43,435 bases of DNA from Dehalococcoidia bacterium (GTDB lineage: Bacteria; Chloroflexota; Dehalococcoidia; Lucifugimonadales; GCA-2712585): the NCBI GenBank assembly GCA_002712585.1, contig PAUC01000002.1, positions 44,932-88,366 on the forward strand, read 5' to 3'. The notes under the pieces were generated by a model. That model had not been told where the DNA came from. It saw nothing but the letters and a program-made list of their open reading frames with translations, and did no database searches. Shown here piece by piece: positions 1 through 8,703 of this stretch (within the stretch, counting starts at the first letter, position 1; each line of letters opens with the position of its first letter). The translations under genes were made by a program, and so were the position numbers.

Positions 1-77
1 ACCCATTCTAACCAATCGTATGCACTCCCTTTTCCAAAACAACAGGACCAATTTTTTTTGAATAGAATTGGTTGCCT

Positions 78-1460
78 TCATACTGACTCCAACGCACGCT
101 TCAGGCCGACTATCAAGTCCTCATCCTCTCCCACTAAAACCGTCCGAGCATCCAAAAATAGTTTGTCTTCCGAAATTTTCCCGATCACCGGTTTAGGTAG
201 ACGTCTTAACTCCCGTCCAAGTGATTCTACCTTTCCTGGCTTATCAATACACAGAGACCAAGATGGTAACAAAGCCCCAGGGAGACTACCTCCTCCGATT
301 GTAGATTGCGATGAAATTACCGTAGCAAGTTCGCCTCCGATCTGGTCTTTCCAAGCCTGCACTCGTTTCTTCAGTTTATATGGATGTTCCGATATCATCT
401 TCCATACTGGGACCTTATCCAATGCCTCTCCCTTAACGTAATGCAATAGAGTCGCTCGTAGTGCTGACAAACTTAGTTTATCAATCCTCATTGCCCTCAT
501 TAGAGGATGTTCGGACAATGTCGCAATTAAATCTCTTCTTCCTACGATGATCCCTGATTGAGGTCCACCCAAAAGCTTGTCTCCCGAAAAAAACACCAAG
601 TCAGATCCATCCCCTATGCTCGCTTGAACTGTTGGTTCGTAATTCAGTCCAAACGCCCTGGTATCCAATAGACAACCACTTCCTATATCATGAAACATGG
701 GTACGTCATGCTCCCTGCCTAAATCCGCAACTTCTTTGACAGTGGGAGCATGCGTGAAGCCCATGACAATAAAATTACTAGAGTGAACCGTCAATAAGGC
801 AGCGGTATTTTCATTCAATCCTCTTCTATAATCTTTCAAATACGTCCTATTAGTAGACCCTACCTCAACCAGAACAGCCCCACTCTGGGCCATCACTTCA
901 GGAACACGGAACCCACCGCCAATCTCTACTGCTTCTCCACGAGAAACAATGACTTCTCTACCATTAGCTATCGCAGCAAGCGCGAGTAATACTGACGAAG
1001 CATTATTATTTACTACTAATGCTGCCTCGGCTCCTGTAATTCTAGTGAGAAGGCCTTCAACCTGAACTTGTCTCGACCCTCGATTCCCTGACCCCAAGTC
1101 CAATTCTAAATTAGAATAGCCTTGAGAAGAATGGATTATAGCGTTAGCAGCTTCCATACTAATGGGAGCACGACCCAAATTGGTATGTAATACCACTCCA
1201 GTAGCGTTAATCACTGGCTTTGGTCCAATTTCTGCGAACGAAGATAAGCTTTCCTTAACTTGATCAATTAGGGAAATGAAACTGGGTGCAGGGGAACCAT
1301 TTAGTAAGCTATTTCGTGCGTGATTAATGGTATCTCTGACTAATTCAGTGACAATTAGTCTATCATAATCTCTCAAAATTTCCTTAAGTTCTGGATTTGA
1401 GAGAATCTTCTCAACACTGGGCAGGTTTCGTAGGTTCATGTTCCTCAATAATTCTATCAT
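78..1460 (-). CDS. selA: L-seryl-tRNA(Sec) selenium transferase (SelA)
   Basis: This PLP enzyme converts seryl-tRNA(Sec) to selenocysteinyl-tRNA(Sec) using selenophosphate. The 460-residue length is typical of bacterial SelA. An N-terminal helical region (about residues 1-75) is followed by the signature VINATGVVLHTNLGRAP near residue 83. The PLP lysine lies in FSGDKLLGGPQSG and falls at residue 295, the same number as the catalytic lysine of E. coli SelA. The ATG start is kept because no better upstream start exists; the ribosome site is a weak GTGAG. Its partner selD lies about 12 kb away and is itself apparently a selenoprotein, so the Sec trait looks functional. selB and the Sec tRNA are not visible here. 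A PIG-L deacetylase lies 104 bp upstream on the same strand. Confidence 0.96.
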   Translation of the reverse strand: MIELLRNMNLRNLPSVEKILSNPELKEILRDYDRLIVTELVRDTINHARNSLLNGSPAPSFISLIDQVKESLSSFAEIGPKPVINATGVVLHTNLGRAPISMEAANAIIHSSQGYSNLELDLGSGNRGSRQVQVEGLLTRITGAEAALVVNNNASSVLLALAAIANGREVIVSRGEAVEIGGGFRVPEVMAQSGAVLVEVGSTNRTYLKDYRRGLNENTAALLTVHSSNFIVMGFTHAPTVKEVADLGREHDVPMFHDIGSGCLLDTRAFGLNYEPTVQASIGDGSDLVFFSGDKLLGGPQSGIIVGRRDLIATLSEHPLMRAMRIDKLSLSALRATLLHYVKGEALDKVPVWKMISEHPYKLKKRVQAWKDQIGGELATVISSQSTIGGGSLPGALLPSWSLCIDKPGKVESLGRELRRLPKPVIGKISEDKLFLDARTVLVGEDEDLIVGLKRALESV

Positions 1461-1564
1461 GACTCACATGTTTAAATCATATATCTTCCTGGATAGAAAG
1501 GCTTCAACTCACCATATCCCAAGGTAATCTAGAAAATCTGGACCCTTTTACCTAATTGTCATAC

Positions 1565-2299
1565 TCAATAAATACCCAACTTATGTGCTTCCTTTTCAAT
1601 TACAATTCTTCTAAATGCTTCCCCGAACTCATAATCATAATTTTCTACTATACGCCTAGCCCGTTCTTGCACATTGGTCGACATCCGATCCATATCGTGT
1701 ATTTGGCTTACATGTTTGCTCAAAGCCTGTATCTTCAAGCCTATAGTGTCACTTATATCCAGGATAATATTCGCATTTTCCGAATTCCAAAGGAGAATCT
1801 CTCTAACATGATGTGGAGACAAACCTTCATCCTTTATCTGATCAGGAAAATGCTGACTAGTCCACGCATAAGTAAACACCGAATCCAAAGTGGCCATCCC
1901 GCTTACACGGTGATCTCTATGTTGGTGAACTTTTCTCCGAAAAGGGTCTATAGCTAAAACAATATCTGGTCGGTAGATGCGAATTTGCCGGGTAATCTTT
2001 CCCCTTAGTTCCATCGTATCTTCCAATTCCCCATCGCCATAGTCCAAAAAAACAACTTCGTTGACACCCAAGATACTGGCTGCTTCAATTTGTTCTCTAT
2101 TCCGTATTTTAGCCAATTTCTTTGGTGTCATACTGCAATCTGATGTCCCTTTGTCACCATTGGTGCAAAGTAAAAAAACCACCCTATCCCCTTGGCTCGA
2201 CCACGTTGCAGCACTACCGCCACCTCCACCTTCCCCATCATCTTCGTGAGGGATAACGAAAAGAACTGTCTTAGACACCAGACCTCCTATAATCAACAT
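1565..2299 (-). CDS. PIG-L/LmbE family zinc-dependent deacetylase
   Basis: PIG-L (LmbE) proteins are zinc enzymes that remove acetyl groups from N-acetylglucosaminyl compounds, for example in thiol-cofactor biosynthesis or natural-product pathways. The 244-residue protein opens with a beta strand and the metal motif PHEDD (His18, Asp20, Asp21), where most members have HPDD. It then has a glycine run and LLCTNGDKGTSD, the usual LmbE second segment. The second metal motif is HRDHR (about residues 127-131). The drawn start is the ATG, with AGGA seven bases upstream. A GTG at 2278 with a perfect AGGAGGT four bases upstream is an alternative that would remove seven residues. The substrate cannot be told from sequence. 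Confidence 0.85.
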   Translation of the reverse strand: MLIIGGLVSKTVLFVIPHEDDGEGGGGGSAATWSSQGDRVVFLLCTNGDKGTSDCSMTPKKLAKIRNREQIEAASILGVNEVVFLDYGDGELEDTMELRGKITRQIRIYRPDIVLAIDPFRRKVHQHRDHRVSGMATLDSVFTYAWTSQHFPDQIKDEGLSPHHVREILLWNSENANIILDISDTIGLKIQALSKHVSQIHDMDRMSTNVQERARRIVENYDYEFGEAFRRIVIEKEAHKLGIY

Positions 2300-2530
2300 C
2301 TCAGATTCCTACGAAATAATAGTTCATCCATAAAGAAATGATCAATCATCCTAGATAGGAACGATTAATTTTACCAAAGTAATTGTAAAGGCAATACTAT
2401 GAACAACGACCGGTTGTAACTTCTTAAACGTTTATATCAAATATTTCTTGTAAACCTTAAGACATTTTAGTTTTATTTGCGTCTACGAAAACCCTCTTTA
2501 AAATCCCATAATCTAGTTTCATTACGTAGG
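2300..2530. other. Intergenic region between divergent genes
   Basis: This AT-rich stretch separates the minus-strand PIG-L gene from the plus-strand amidohydrolases. I see no credible ORF or RNA gene. The only structure noted is a short dyad, ACAAC-N5-GTTGT, at 2403-2417, which might be an operator half-site pair but is too short to claim. The promoter for the downstream genes is listed separately. Confidence 0.4.
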
Positions 2531-2557
2531 TTGACAGAGAAAAACCGCTTCTATACT
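2531..2557 (+). promoter_or_regulatory. Probable sigma70-type promoter of the amidohydrolase pair
   Basis: A perfect TTGACA at 2531-2536 is followed by TATACT at 2552-2557. The spacer is 15 bp, shorter than the optimal 17. The expected transcription start near 2564 lies about 40 bases before the ATG at 2605, which supports that start over the earlier in-frame codon at 2560. Confidence 0.45.
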
Positions 2558-2604
2558 CTTTGCTTTTAGCAACAAACACTCATAATTCAATCAGGGGGAA
2601 CTTC

Positions 2605-3669
2605 ATGAGACCATCTTATGGCGTAGTAGATGCAGACGGACATATCGTTGAATCAGAAGCAAAGCTGATGGACTATCTGGAGGGCCCCTACGCAGAAATT
2701 AAGAGATTCCATTCGTTTTTGCCTGGCCCCGACGGTATAGTTGGAGGTGGAACCATAGCGGGAAAAGATTATTTCGACTCCTCTCTTGGTGGCAAACTGG
2801 GAGCTCATGGCGGACCGGGTTTTCCTTCACCTCAAGAATGGTTAGACAATGCTGACACAGGAAATCTGGAACACATATTCCTTTTCCCTACTACCTTACT
2901 AGGCTATTCGAGAATACAAGACCCAGACTATCTTATAGCTCTAACACGTGCCTACAACAACTATGTCTCTGAAGAATGGCTCAAAGTAAATCCACGCTTC
3001 AAATCTGTAGCCCTTATGCCATTCACGGATATAGAAGAGTCCATAAAGGAAATGCGTCGATGTGTAACAGAACTAGGATTTAGTGGAGTATTTCTAGCCG
3101 CAGTCGGTTTCGGCCTTCTTGGAGAGAAACGAACGCATGCCTTTTACGCCGAGGCCGAACGGCTCGGAACCTTCGTTGCAGTTCACGGAGGACATGCCAC
3201 TAGAGAGCAACGATATACTAAGTTCATTCAACGACACACAATTGGCTTCCCGGTTTCAGCAATGCAGCAAATGATGCACATGACTTACGAGGGAGTATAC
3301 GAAAAATTCCCTGATCTCAGGGTCGGGTATTTGGAAGCAGGAGCCACGTGGGTTCCTTACATGCTAAACCGAATGGACGAAGAATGGGAAAAACGGGGCT
3401 GGTTCGAAGCCGTCGAGTGCAAGAAGAAACCAAGCGACTATATCTGTGGAGGAAATGTTTTTATCCACGCAGAACCCGGAGAACAGTTGCTGCCAGAAGT
3501 AATACGCATTATGGGTCAAAATCGACTCTTCTATGCATCTGACTGGCCACATTGGGATCACGAATTTCCCGAAAGCATAGATCACATTATGGATAGAACT
3601 GACCTAACTGAACAAGACAAAATGGATATACTACGAAATAACGCACTTGAAATGTACGGTATAAGTTAG
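2605..3669 (+). CDS. Amidohydrolase family protein (Amidohydro_2 type), first of pair
   Basis: This 354-residue TIM-barrel metal-dependent hydrolase or decarboxylase belongs to the ACMSD-like amidohydrolase family (PF04909). Visible metal and catalytic motifs are DADGH at residues 9-13 (in place of the usual HxH), VHGGH with His194, YLEAGATWVP around residue 245, and ASDWPHWD with the conserved Asp313. The ATG at 2605 is chosen over the open frame from 2560 because AGGGGGAA lies about five bases upstream and a promoter maps just before 2560. A paralogue follows after 42 bp in the same direction. Family members act on varied carboxylated or cyclic substrates, so the substrate is unknown. Sequence similarity to the next gene is mainly in the metal-site motifs. 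Confidence 0.88.
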   Translation: MRPSYGVVDADGHIVESEAKLMDYLEGPYAEIKRFHSFLPGPDGIVGGGTIAGKDYFDSSLGGKLGAHGGPGFPSPQEWLDNADTGNLEHIFLFPTTLLGYSRIQDPDYLIALTRAYNNYVSEEWLKVNPRFKSVALMPFTDIEESIKEMRRCVTELGFSGVFLAAVGFGLLGEKRTHAFYAEAERLGTFVAVHGGHATREQRYTKFIQRHTIGFPVSAMQQMMHMTYEGVYEKFPDLRVGYLEAGATWVPYMLNRMDEEWEKRGWFEAVECKKKPSDYICGGNVFIHAEPGEQLLPEVIRIMGQNRLFYASDWPHWDHEFPESIDHIMDRTDLTEQDKMDILRNNALEMYGIS

Positions 3670-3711
3670 ATCACATTAACCTTTTATCCATACCATATTT
3701 AGGAGGATTTA

Positions 3712-4851
3712 ATGTACCAAGACTATAAAGTTATCGATGCCGACGGTCACTTCTTTGAACCCATGGATATTTGGGATCGTTTTATTGAGGAAGAATACTA
3801 TGACAAACGACCCCGCGTACGAGAAGTTTATATGAAATCACGTATGGAGTTTGAGCTAGACGGGACATTCTTCACTAAATCCAAACTCCCACCATCTGTG
3901 AAAAAACGCTATGCAAATCAAGAACAGAAATACGGAGACGCCTTTCGTAGTGGATGGAGTCCAAAGAGCCGTATAGACGACATGGATAAATACGGATGGG
4001 ATATCCAAGTCTGCTTACCTACGGCAGGTCATGTTGGGGCCCAAATGTCACGTAAAGACCCTCAGTTGGGTTCTGCTGTAGTCCGCGCATTTAATAACTG
4101 GGCCTACAGCTACTGCCAGGAGGATCCCAAACGAATAAAATGGGTGTCAGTAGTTCCAGGTGGCAATTCTGTAGAGATGGTTAAAGAAGTAAAGCGAACT
4201 CATCGGAAAGGCTCTGTAGCTTTGATCATATCTACTCCATCGGAAGGACATTGGTGGCACACAGAAGAATTCAACCCATTATGGGACGTCTGTCAAGAAC
4301 TCGAAATGCCATTACTCTTACACGGCAATGAAACCAGGACAGGTGGCCCAGCTACATACGACCGATACGCCGGAATGCATGGCCCGTTTGATGCTATACA
4401 TCATGCCATTGGCTTCCCTATGGAAAATATGATAGGGGTCGCGCATTTTATGTTAACTGGTATATTTGACCGCTATCCAAATTTGAAGTTAGCCATATTG
4501 GAGGCCAACTGTGGTTGGCTACCCTTTTGGCTAAGCCGTTTGGAAAACTGTTCTTCTGGGCGACAAGAGGTAACTTTTGATGCCCCTCCACTTGATGCAA
4601 GCCCCTGGGAATATTTTGACCGTCAATGTTTCATTGCGTGTGACGCCGACGAGATAGGAATAAACTTCTGTATAGAGCATGTAGGAGATAACAATATTGT
4701 GTTCAATACGGATTATCCACATGCCGATGCCCCAGACCCTTGGGAACCGGTCCCAAACATGCTAGGCCAACCAATTTCAGACGAATCAAAAAGAAAGATT
4801 ATGTGGGATAATTCAATAGGCCTCTACGGACCCCGCCTGGTCGGAGATTAA
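3712..4851 (+). CDS. Amidohydrolase family protein (Amidohydro_2 type), second of pair
   Basis: This is a second ACMSD-like TIM-barrel amidohydrolase of 379 residues, likely co-transcribed with the preceding paralogue. Motifs are VIDADGH at residues 7-13, LLLHGN with His204, ILEANCGWLPFW around residue 264, and FNTDYPHAD with the metal-ligand-type Asp334. An AGGAGG ribosome site lies just upstream of the ATG. The body between the motifs differs considerably from its neighbour, so the two probably act on different substrates or successive steps, or form a heteromer. Proteins of this type are abundant in bacteria that degrade refractory organic matter. The exact reaction cannot be assigned. Confidence 0.88.
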   Translation: MYQDYKVIDADGHFFEPMDIWDRFIEEEYYDKRPRVREVYMKSRMEFELDGTFFTKSKLPPSVKKRYANQEQKYGDAFRSGWSPKSRIDDMDKYGWDIQVCLPTAGHVGAQMSRKDPQLGSAVVRAFNNWAYSYCQEDPKRIKWVSVVPGGNSVEMVKEVKRTHRKGSVALIISTPSEGHWWHTEEFNPLWDVCQELEMPLLLHGNETRTGGPATYDRYAGMHGPFDAIHHAIGFPMENMIGVAHFMLTGIFDRYPNLKLAILEANCGWLPFWLSRLENCSSGRQEVTFDAPPLDASPWEYFDRQCFIACDADEIGINFCIEHVGDNNIVFNTDYPHADAPDPWEPVPNMLGQPISDESKRKIMWDNSIGLYGPRLVGD

Positions 4852-4945
4852 TCAGGATCCCATAGTTAGGCTGAGAAAGGAACTTCAGCTATTGGGATGG
4901 TTGGTGTAATCCGAATGCGACTGACTCTAACAAAGAACCACTCTA

Positions 4946-6649
4946 TCACCATCCAATAGCATACCCATCCCTTCTAGGATCAGCACCGCCGTGTAAAGCC
5001 CCTGTTTCTTGGTCCACGTAAATCATCATTTCACTACCTGTGGCAGCCCAATCACCTATAACTTTGACTTCGTGTCCTTTAATCATGAGAGCATTCCGAA
5101 TATCATCAGAATATCGTCTCTCCAACAAAAGTTGGTCTGGTACCCTATGCGGATAATTCGACTCCGTACCATCTTGTAGAGATCTCCACCGTGGAGCCTC
5201 TACTGCCTCAACCACATTCATGCCAAAATCCAGCACATGACTTATCACTTGGAAATTCGTCTGCACCTGAGTGTCTGCACCAGGAGTACCACATACAAGC
5301 ACAAGTTTTCGACCTTTGTTACTTGCTTTCTTAAATACCATCACTGGGTTCATAGTATGCCTAACTCGTTTCCCAGGCTCCAATACATCCACGTGGTCTT
5401 TTCCCAAGTGCCAATAACTCATGCGATTATTAAGCAAAATGCCGGTATCTCGAGCCACCAAACTAGACCCAAATGCGCTTTGCAAACTTTGAAGCTGGCT
5501 TACAGAATTGCCCCATCTATCTACCACAACAAAACATGTAGTGTCTTCTAGTGGGATTCCTACAGATTTAATTGACCTAGGTGGATTCAGCCCTTTTTGA
5601 AATTTCCACGGACTCCCACATGTGACATTAAATGCTGCTCGTTCAGGATCAATCTGCTTGGCTCTCTCTCTCGCATATTCCTTCGATAGCAACCCGTCTA
5701 TAGGAATGTCTACAAAGTCTGGATCAGCCATATAAGCTTCTCTGTCAGCGAAGGCAAGTTTCTTTGCTTCTACCATCATGTGAATCGACTCCATAGTGTT
5801 TAACCCCATGTTCTTGATGTCAAACGTTTCAGCTAAATTCAACTCTTGTAAAAGAACATGGCCGCTAGAGTTAGGAGGAGCCTCATAGACCACATAATCT
5901 CTATAGGTCGTAGAAATGGGATCTTGCCACAAGATTTGATGGTCTCGAAGATCTTGAAGTGACAATATACCTCCTTGTTCGTTGGAAAAAGTCGCTATCT
6001 TTGACCCAATCTCCCCAGAATAGAACGTCTCTGGCCCTTCTTCTGAGATCAGTCTAAATGTACGGGCTAAGTCTTTTTGATATAGGATTTCTCCAGGCTG
6101 TAGAGGAGTGCCATTTCTAGTAAATATATCTTTCGAAGTAGGGAATGAACATAGCAAATTGTCTTCAGAAATAGCATTAGATAGGATATTGCTTATAGGA
6201 AATCCGCACTCAGCTAACTCAATAGAAGGGTCCAAAACTTGGCTCCATGGCAACAATCCAAACCGCTTGTGGGCTTCGTACCAACCAGCTAACAATCCGG
6301 GAACTAAGACTGAATTTATCCCTTTATGTGGAATACCCGAAGCTAAATACATTTCTCTGGTGGCGGCCATAGGGGATTTCCCACTAGCATTTATTACTCT
6401 TAGTTCATCAGAGTCCTTCATATAAACCATAATAAACCCGTCACCACCTATTCCAGACATCATGGGCTCTACAACATTTAAACAAGCACCGACAGCTATC
6501 GCAGCGTCTATAGCATTACCTCCCTTTTGTAATATCTGCATTCCAGCCTGGGAGGCAAGTGGATGACCGGAACAAACCATTCCGTTTCTACCCATTACTA
6601 CTGGCCTGTACCCTTCGTATTGTATGCCGTGGGGAGTTTTACTTGTCAT
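4946..6649 (-). CDS. Gamma-glutamyltransferase-family Ntn hydrolase, probably not a true GGT
   Basis: This 567-residue protein has the GGT fold: an N-terminal block with GGNAIDAAIAVGACLNVVEP (residues 43-62) and GGDGF, then an autoprocessing site with the nucleophile Thr370 in EDTTCFVVVD. It therefore should self-cleave into large and small subunits. By manual alignment to E. coli GGT, the Arg114 segment (FREMAP) is replaced by ASGKSP, and the Asp433 segment (NNQMDDF) by NNRMSYW. Both residues normally grip the gamma-glutamyl carboxylate and amine, so another acyl or amide substrate is likely. GGT-family relatives with ASGRAP-like motifs include oxamate amidohydrolase and cephalosporin-acylase-like enzymes. 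No signal peptide is seen, suggesting a cytoplasmic enzyme. It stands alone on this strand between two plus-strand pairs. Confidence 0.9.
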   Translation of the reverse strand: MTSKTPHGIQYEGYRPVVMGRNGMVCSGHPLASQAGMQILQKGGNAIDAAIAVGACLNVVEPMMSGIGGDGFIMVYMKDSDELRVINASGKSPMAATREMYLASGIPHKGINSVLVPGLLAGWYEAHKRFGLLPWSQVLDPSIELAECGFPISNILSNAISEDNLLCSFPTSKDIFTRNGTPLQPGEILYQKDLARTFRLISEEGPETFYSGEIGSKIATFSNEQGGILSLQDLRDHQILWQDPISTTYRDYVVYEAPPNSSGHVLLQELNLAETFDIKNMGLNTMESIHMMVEAKKLAFADREAYMADPDFVDIPIDGLLSKEYARERAKQIDPERAAFNVTCGSPWKFQKGLNPPRSIKSVGIPLEDTTCFVVVDRWGNSVSQLQSLQSAFGSSLVARDTGILLNNRMSYWHLGKDHVDVLEPGKRVRHTMNPVMVFKKASNKGRKLVLVCGTPGADTQVQTNFQVISHVLDFGMNVVEAVEAPRWRSLQDGTESNYPHRVPDQLLLERRYSDDIRNALMIKGHEVKVIGDWAATGSEMMIYVDQETGALHGGADPRRDGYAIGW

Positions 6650-6743
6650 ATCTCATATCCTAATCCTTATGTCAGTATTTTTAACATTCTGTATATACAT
6701 AAGTTTTGTTATTATAGAACAACAACTGTCATGGAGATAGAAT

Positions 6744-7697
6744 ATGAGATTTGGTATGGGGTTACCAGGACAGGGGGAAAGTGCATCCCCAGAAAACCAA
6801 ATTAAGGTAGTACAAAAAGCCGAGGTCCTGGGTTTCCAATATGCATTAATTGGAGATCACATTGTAATACCAAAAAGCTTTGGATCAACGTATCCTTATA
6901 GTCAAACTGGCGAGTTTACAAGTGCAACATCAGGGGAATGCCTGGATCAGTTGATGTTGCTTTCATTTCTGGCAGGATCAACTTCGAGCATACGACTAGT
7001 GCCCAGTGTTATGATAGTGCCACACCGTAATCCAATAGTAGCAGCCAAACAACTAGCAACGTTGGACGTTCTTTCTAAAGGAAGATTGACCCTAGGCGTG
7101 GGAGCAGGATGGCTTAAAGAGGAGTTTGACGCTCTAGGAATACCTCCATTTGAACGACGTGGCTCAGTAACTAATGAATATCTCGACATATTTAAAGAAC
7201 TTTGGTCTAGTGATAATCCCACATTCCAAGGTGAATATTGTTCCTTTTCAGATATCATGTTCGAACCAAAGCCTATTCAGAAACCACATCCACCTATTTG
7301 GATAGGTGGAGAAAGTAAACCTGCAATGCGACGAGCCGCGCGCTATGGAACAGCCTGGCATCCTCTAAATGCCAACCCCAGATACCCATTAACCACAGCA
7401 GCCCAATTAGAAACTTCCATAACATGGTTAAGGAATTATTCAGAAACTTTAGGCCGTAATCCCCTAAATATAGACGTATCCTACAGAGTTTCGAAACATT
7501 CCATCGATCCAGGTAATCGAAAAACGACCTTTACAGGAACTCCCAATGAAATAGCAGAGGATATTGTTGAGTTTAAGAATTTAGGGGTCACTGACATGAT
7601 ATTCGATTTCAGAAATGACGACATAACCCTAATGATTAATCTAATGGAACTTTTTGCTGCAGAGGTGATACCGTTGGTAAGAAAGGCATTGAATTAA
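6744..7697 (+). CDS. LLM class flavin-dependent oxidoreductase, first of tandem pair
   Basis: This is a luciferase-like monooxygenase-fold enzyme of 317 residues, using reduced FMN or F420. Typical features are the first strand MRFGMGLPG, ALIGDHI near residue 36, RLVPSVMIVPHRNPI, the substrate-binding-loop signature GVGAGWLKEEFDALG, and PHPPIWIGGES. The ATG has GGAG seven bases upstream. It is followed after 18 bp by a close paralogue in the same operon. Such enzymes oxygenate or dehydrogenate varied organics, including amines, ketones, heterocycles and sulfonates. The nearby hydrolases suggest a role in degrading a ring or amide compound, but the substrate is not identifiable. Confidence 0.9.
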   Translation: MRFGMGLPGQGESASPENQIKVVQKAEVLGFQYALIGDHIVIPKSFGSTYPYSQTGEFTSATSGECLDQLMLLSFLAGSTSSIRLVPSVMIVPHRNPIVAAKQLATLDVLSKGRLTLGVGAGWLKEEFDALGIPPFERRGSVTNEYLDIFKELWSSDNPTFQGEYCSFSDIMFEPKPIQKPHPPIWIGGESKPAMRRAARYGTAWHPLNANPRYPLTTAAQLETSITWLRNYSETLGRNPLNIDVSYRVSKHSIDPGNRKTTFTGTPNEIAEDIVEFKNLGVTDMIFDFRNDDITLMINLMELFAAEVIPLVRKALN

Positions 7698-7715
7698 ATT
7701 GACGAGGCCAATCAA

Positions 7716-8660
7716 TTGAAATTCGGTATTACAATGCAAACTCGAGGGCCTAACGCTCGAATGCCTAACATAGCCAAAATAGCTCAACAGGCTGAACAGG
7801 CTGGGTTTTACGAGGCAGTATTAGGTGATCACATAATATTCCCCAATAAAATTAGGTCGTCTTATCCATATGCGGAATCAGGAATCCACCATGGAAGCAT
7901 CGAAGGTGAAACACTAGAATGCCTCTCATTATTGACTTTTATAGCGGCAAAAACTTCTGTTCTCCGTATAGTAACTGGAATAATGATTGTGCCTAATCGA
8001 AACCCAATTATTGCCGCCAAGCAACTAGCCAGCATTGACGTATTATCAGAAGGCCGACTTTCAGTGGGCGTAGGAGTGGGCTGGATGAGAGAGGAATTTA
8101 AAAATCTGGGATTAATGCCATTTGAGGAACGTGGCAAGGTCACAGACGAATATATAAGAGCATATATAGAACTTTGGACACAGGAAAACCCTAAATTCGA
8201 AGGTAATTATTGCTCCTTTTCAGACATCAGATTCCGTCCTAAACCAATCCAGAACCCATATCCTCCGATTTGGATTGGAGGGGAAAGTGATGCAGCTCTA
8301 CGACGAGTCGCAACAATAGGGAATTGTTGGCATCCTATAGGACTCAACCGAAAATTTCCTTTAGAGACTTCAAATCAACTAGAAAACAGAATCGAAAAGT
8401 TAAATCAATTCACGCTTGAGGCAGGTCGAGACCCATCAGATATTGAAATAGCTTATAGGGTACCGCACTTTGAATTACGTAATAAAGAGAGTCCAAAACC
8501 CTTCATAGGAACGCAAGAACAGATTTTATCTGATATTAGGAATTTCGAAGATATCGGTGTTAACCATCTAATACTTGATTTCAGATCTTACAACCTTGAT
8601 GAGACTTTAGTCCTGATAGAAGAATTCGCCGATAAAATTGCCCCTCATTTTTTGATGTGA
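7716..8660 (+). CDS. LLM class flavin-dependent oxidoreductase, second of tandem pair
   Basis: This 314-residue paralogue of the preceding gene shares the same motif order: AVLGDHI, IVTGIMIVPNRNPI, GVGVGWMREEFKNLG, PFEERGKVTDEYI and PYPPIWIGGES. Similarity runs the full length, indicating tandem duplication. The start is a TTG at 7716 with GAGG eight bases upstream; it gives the expected MKFGITMQ first strand, and no ATG precedes it in frame. The C-terminal halves and the early loop after the first strand differ most, so the two may have diverged in substrate or act as a heteromer. The flavin donor (FMN or F420) is not decided by sequence alone. Confidence 0.9.
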   Translation: MKFGITMQTRGPNARMPNIAKIAQQAEQAGFYEAVLGDHIIFPNKIRSSYPYAESGIHHGSIEGETLECLSLLTFIAAKTSVLRIVTGIMIVPNRNPIIAAKQLASIDVLSEGRLSVGVGVGWMREEFKNLGLMPFEERGKVTDEYIRAYIELWTQENPKFEGNYCSFSDIRFRPKPIQNPYPPIWIGGESDAALRRVATIGNCWHPIGLNRKFPLETSNQLENRIEKLNQFTLEAGRDPSDIEIAYRVPHFELRNKESPKPFIGTQEQILSDIRNFEDIGVNHLILDFRSYNLDETLVLIEEFADKIAPHFLM

Positions 8661-8703
8661 TAGCAAGTTTACATTGATTTTAGCCTAAGCTATAAAGACC
8701 TCT

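Noticed and set aside
47-72. Terminator after selA (ACCAATT/AATTGGT)
   Set aside because: The T-run lies in the 12-base loop and not after the stem, so it does not look like an intrinsic terminator in either direction.
1-77. Start of selB on the minus strand (VHTIG)
   Set aside because: The frame is closed by TAG after five codons and too little sequence is available to decide.
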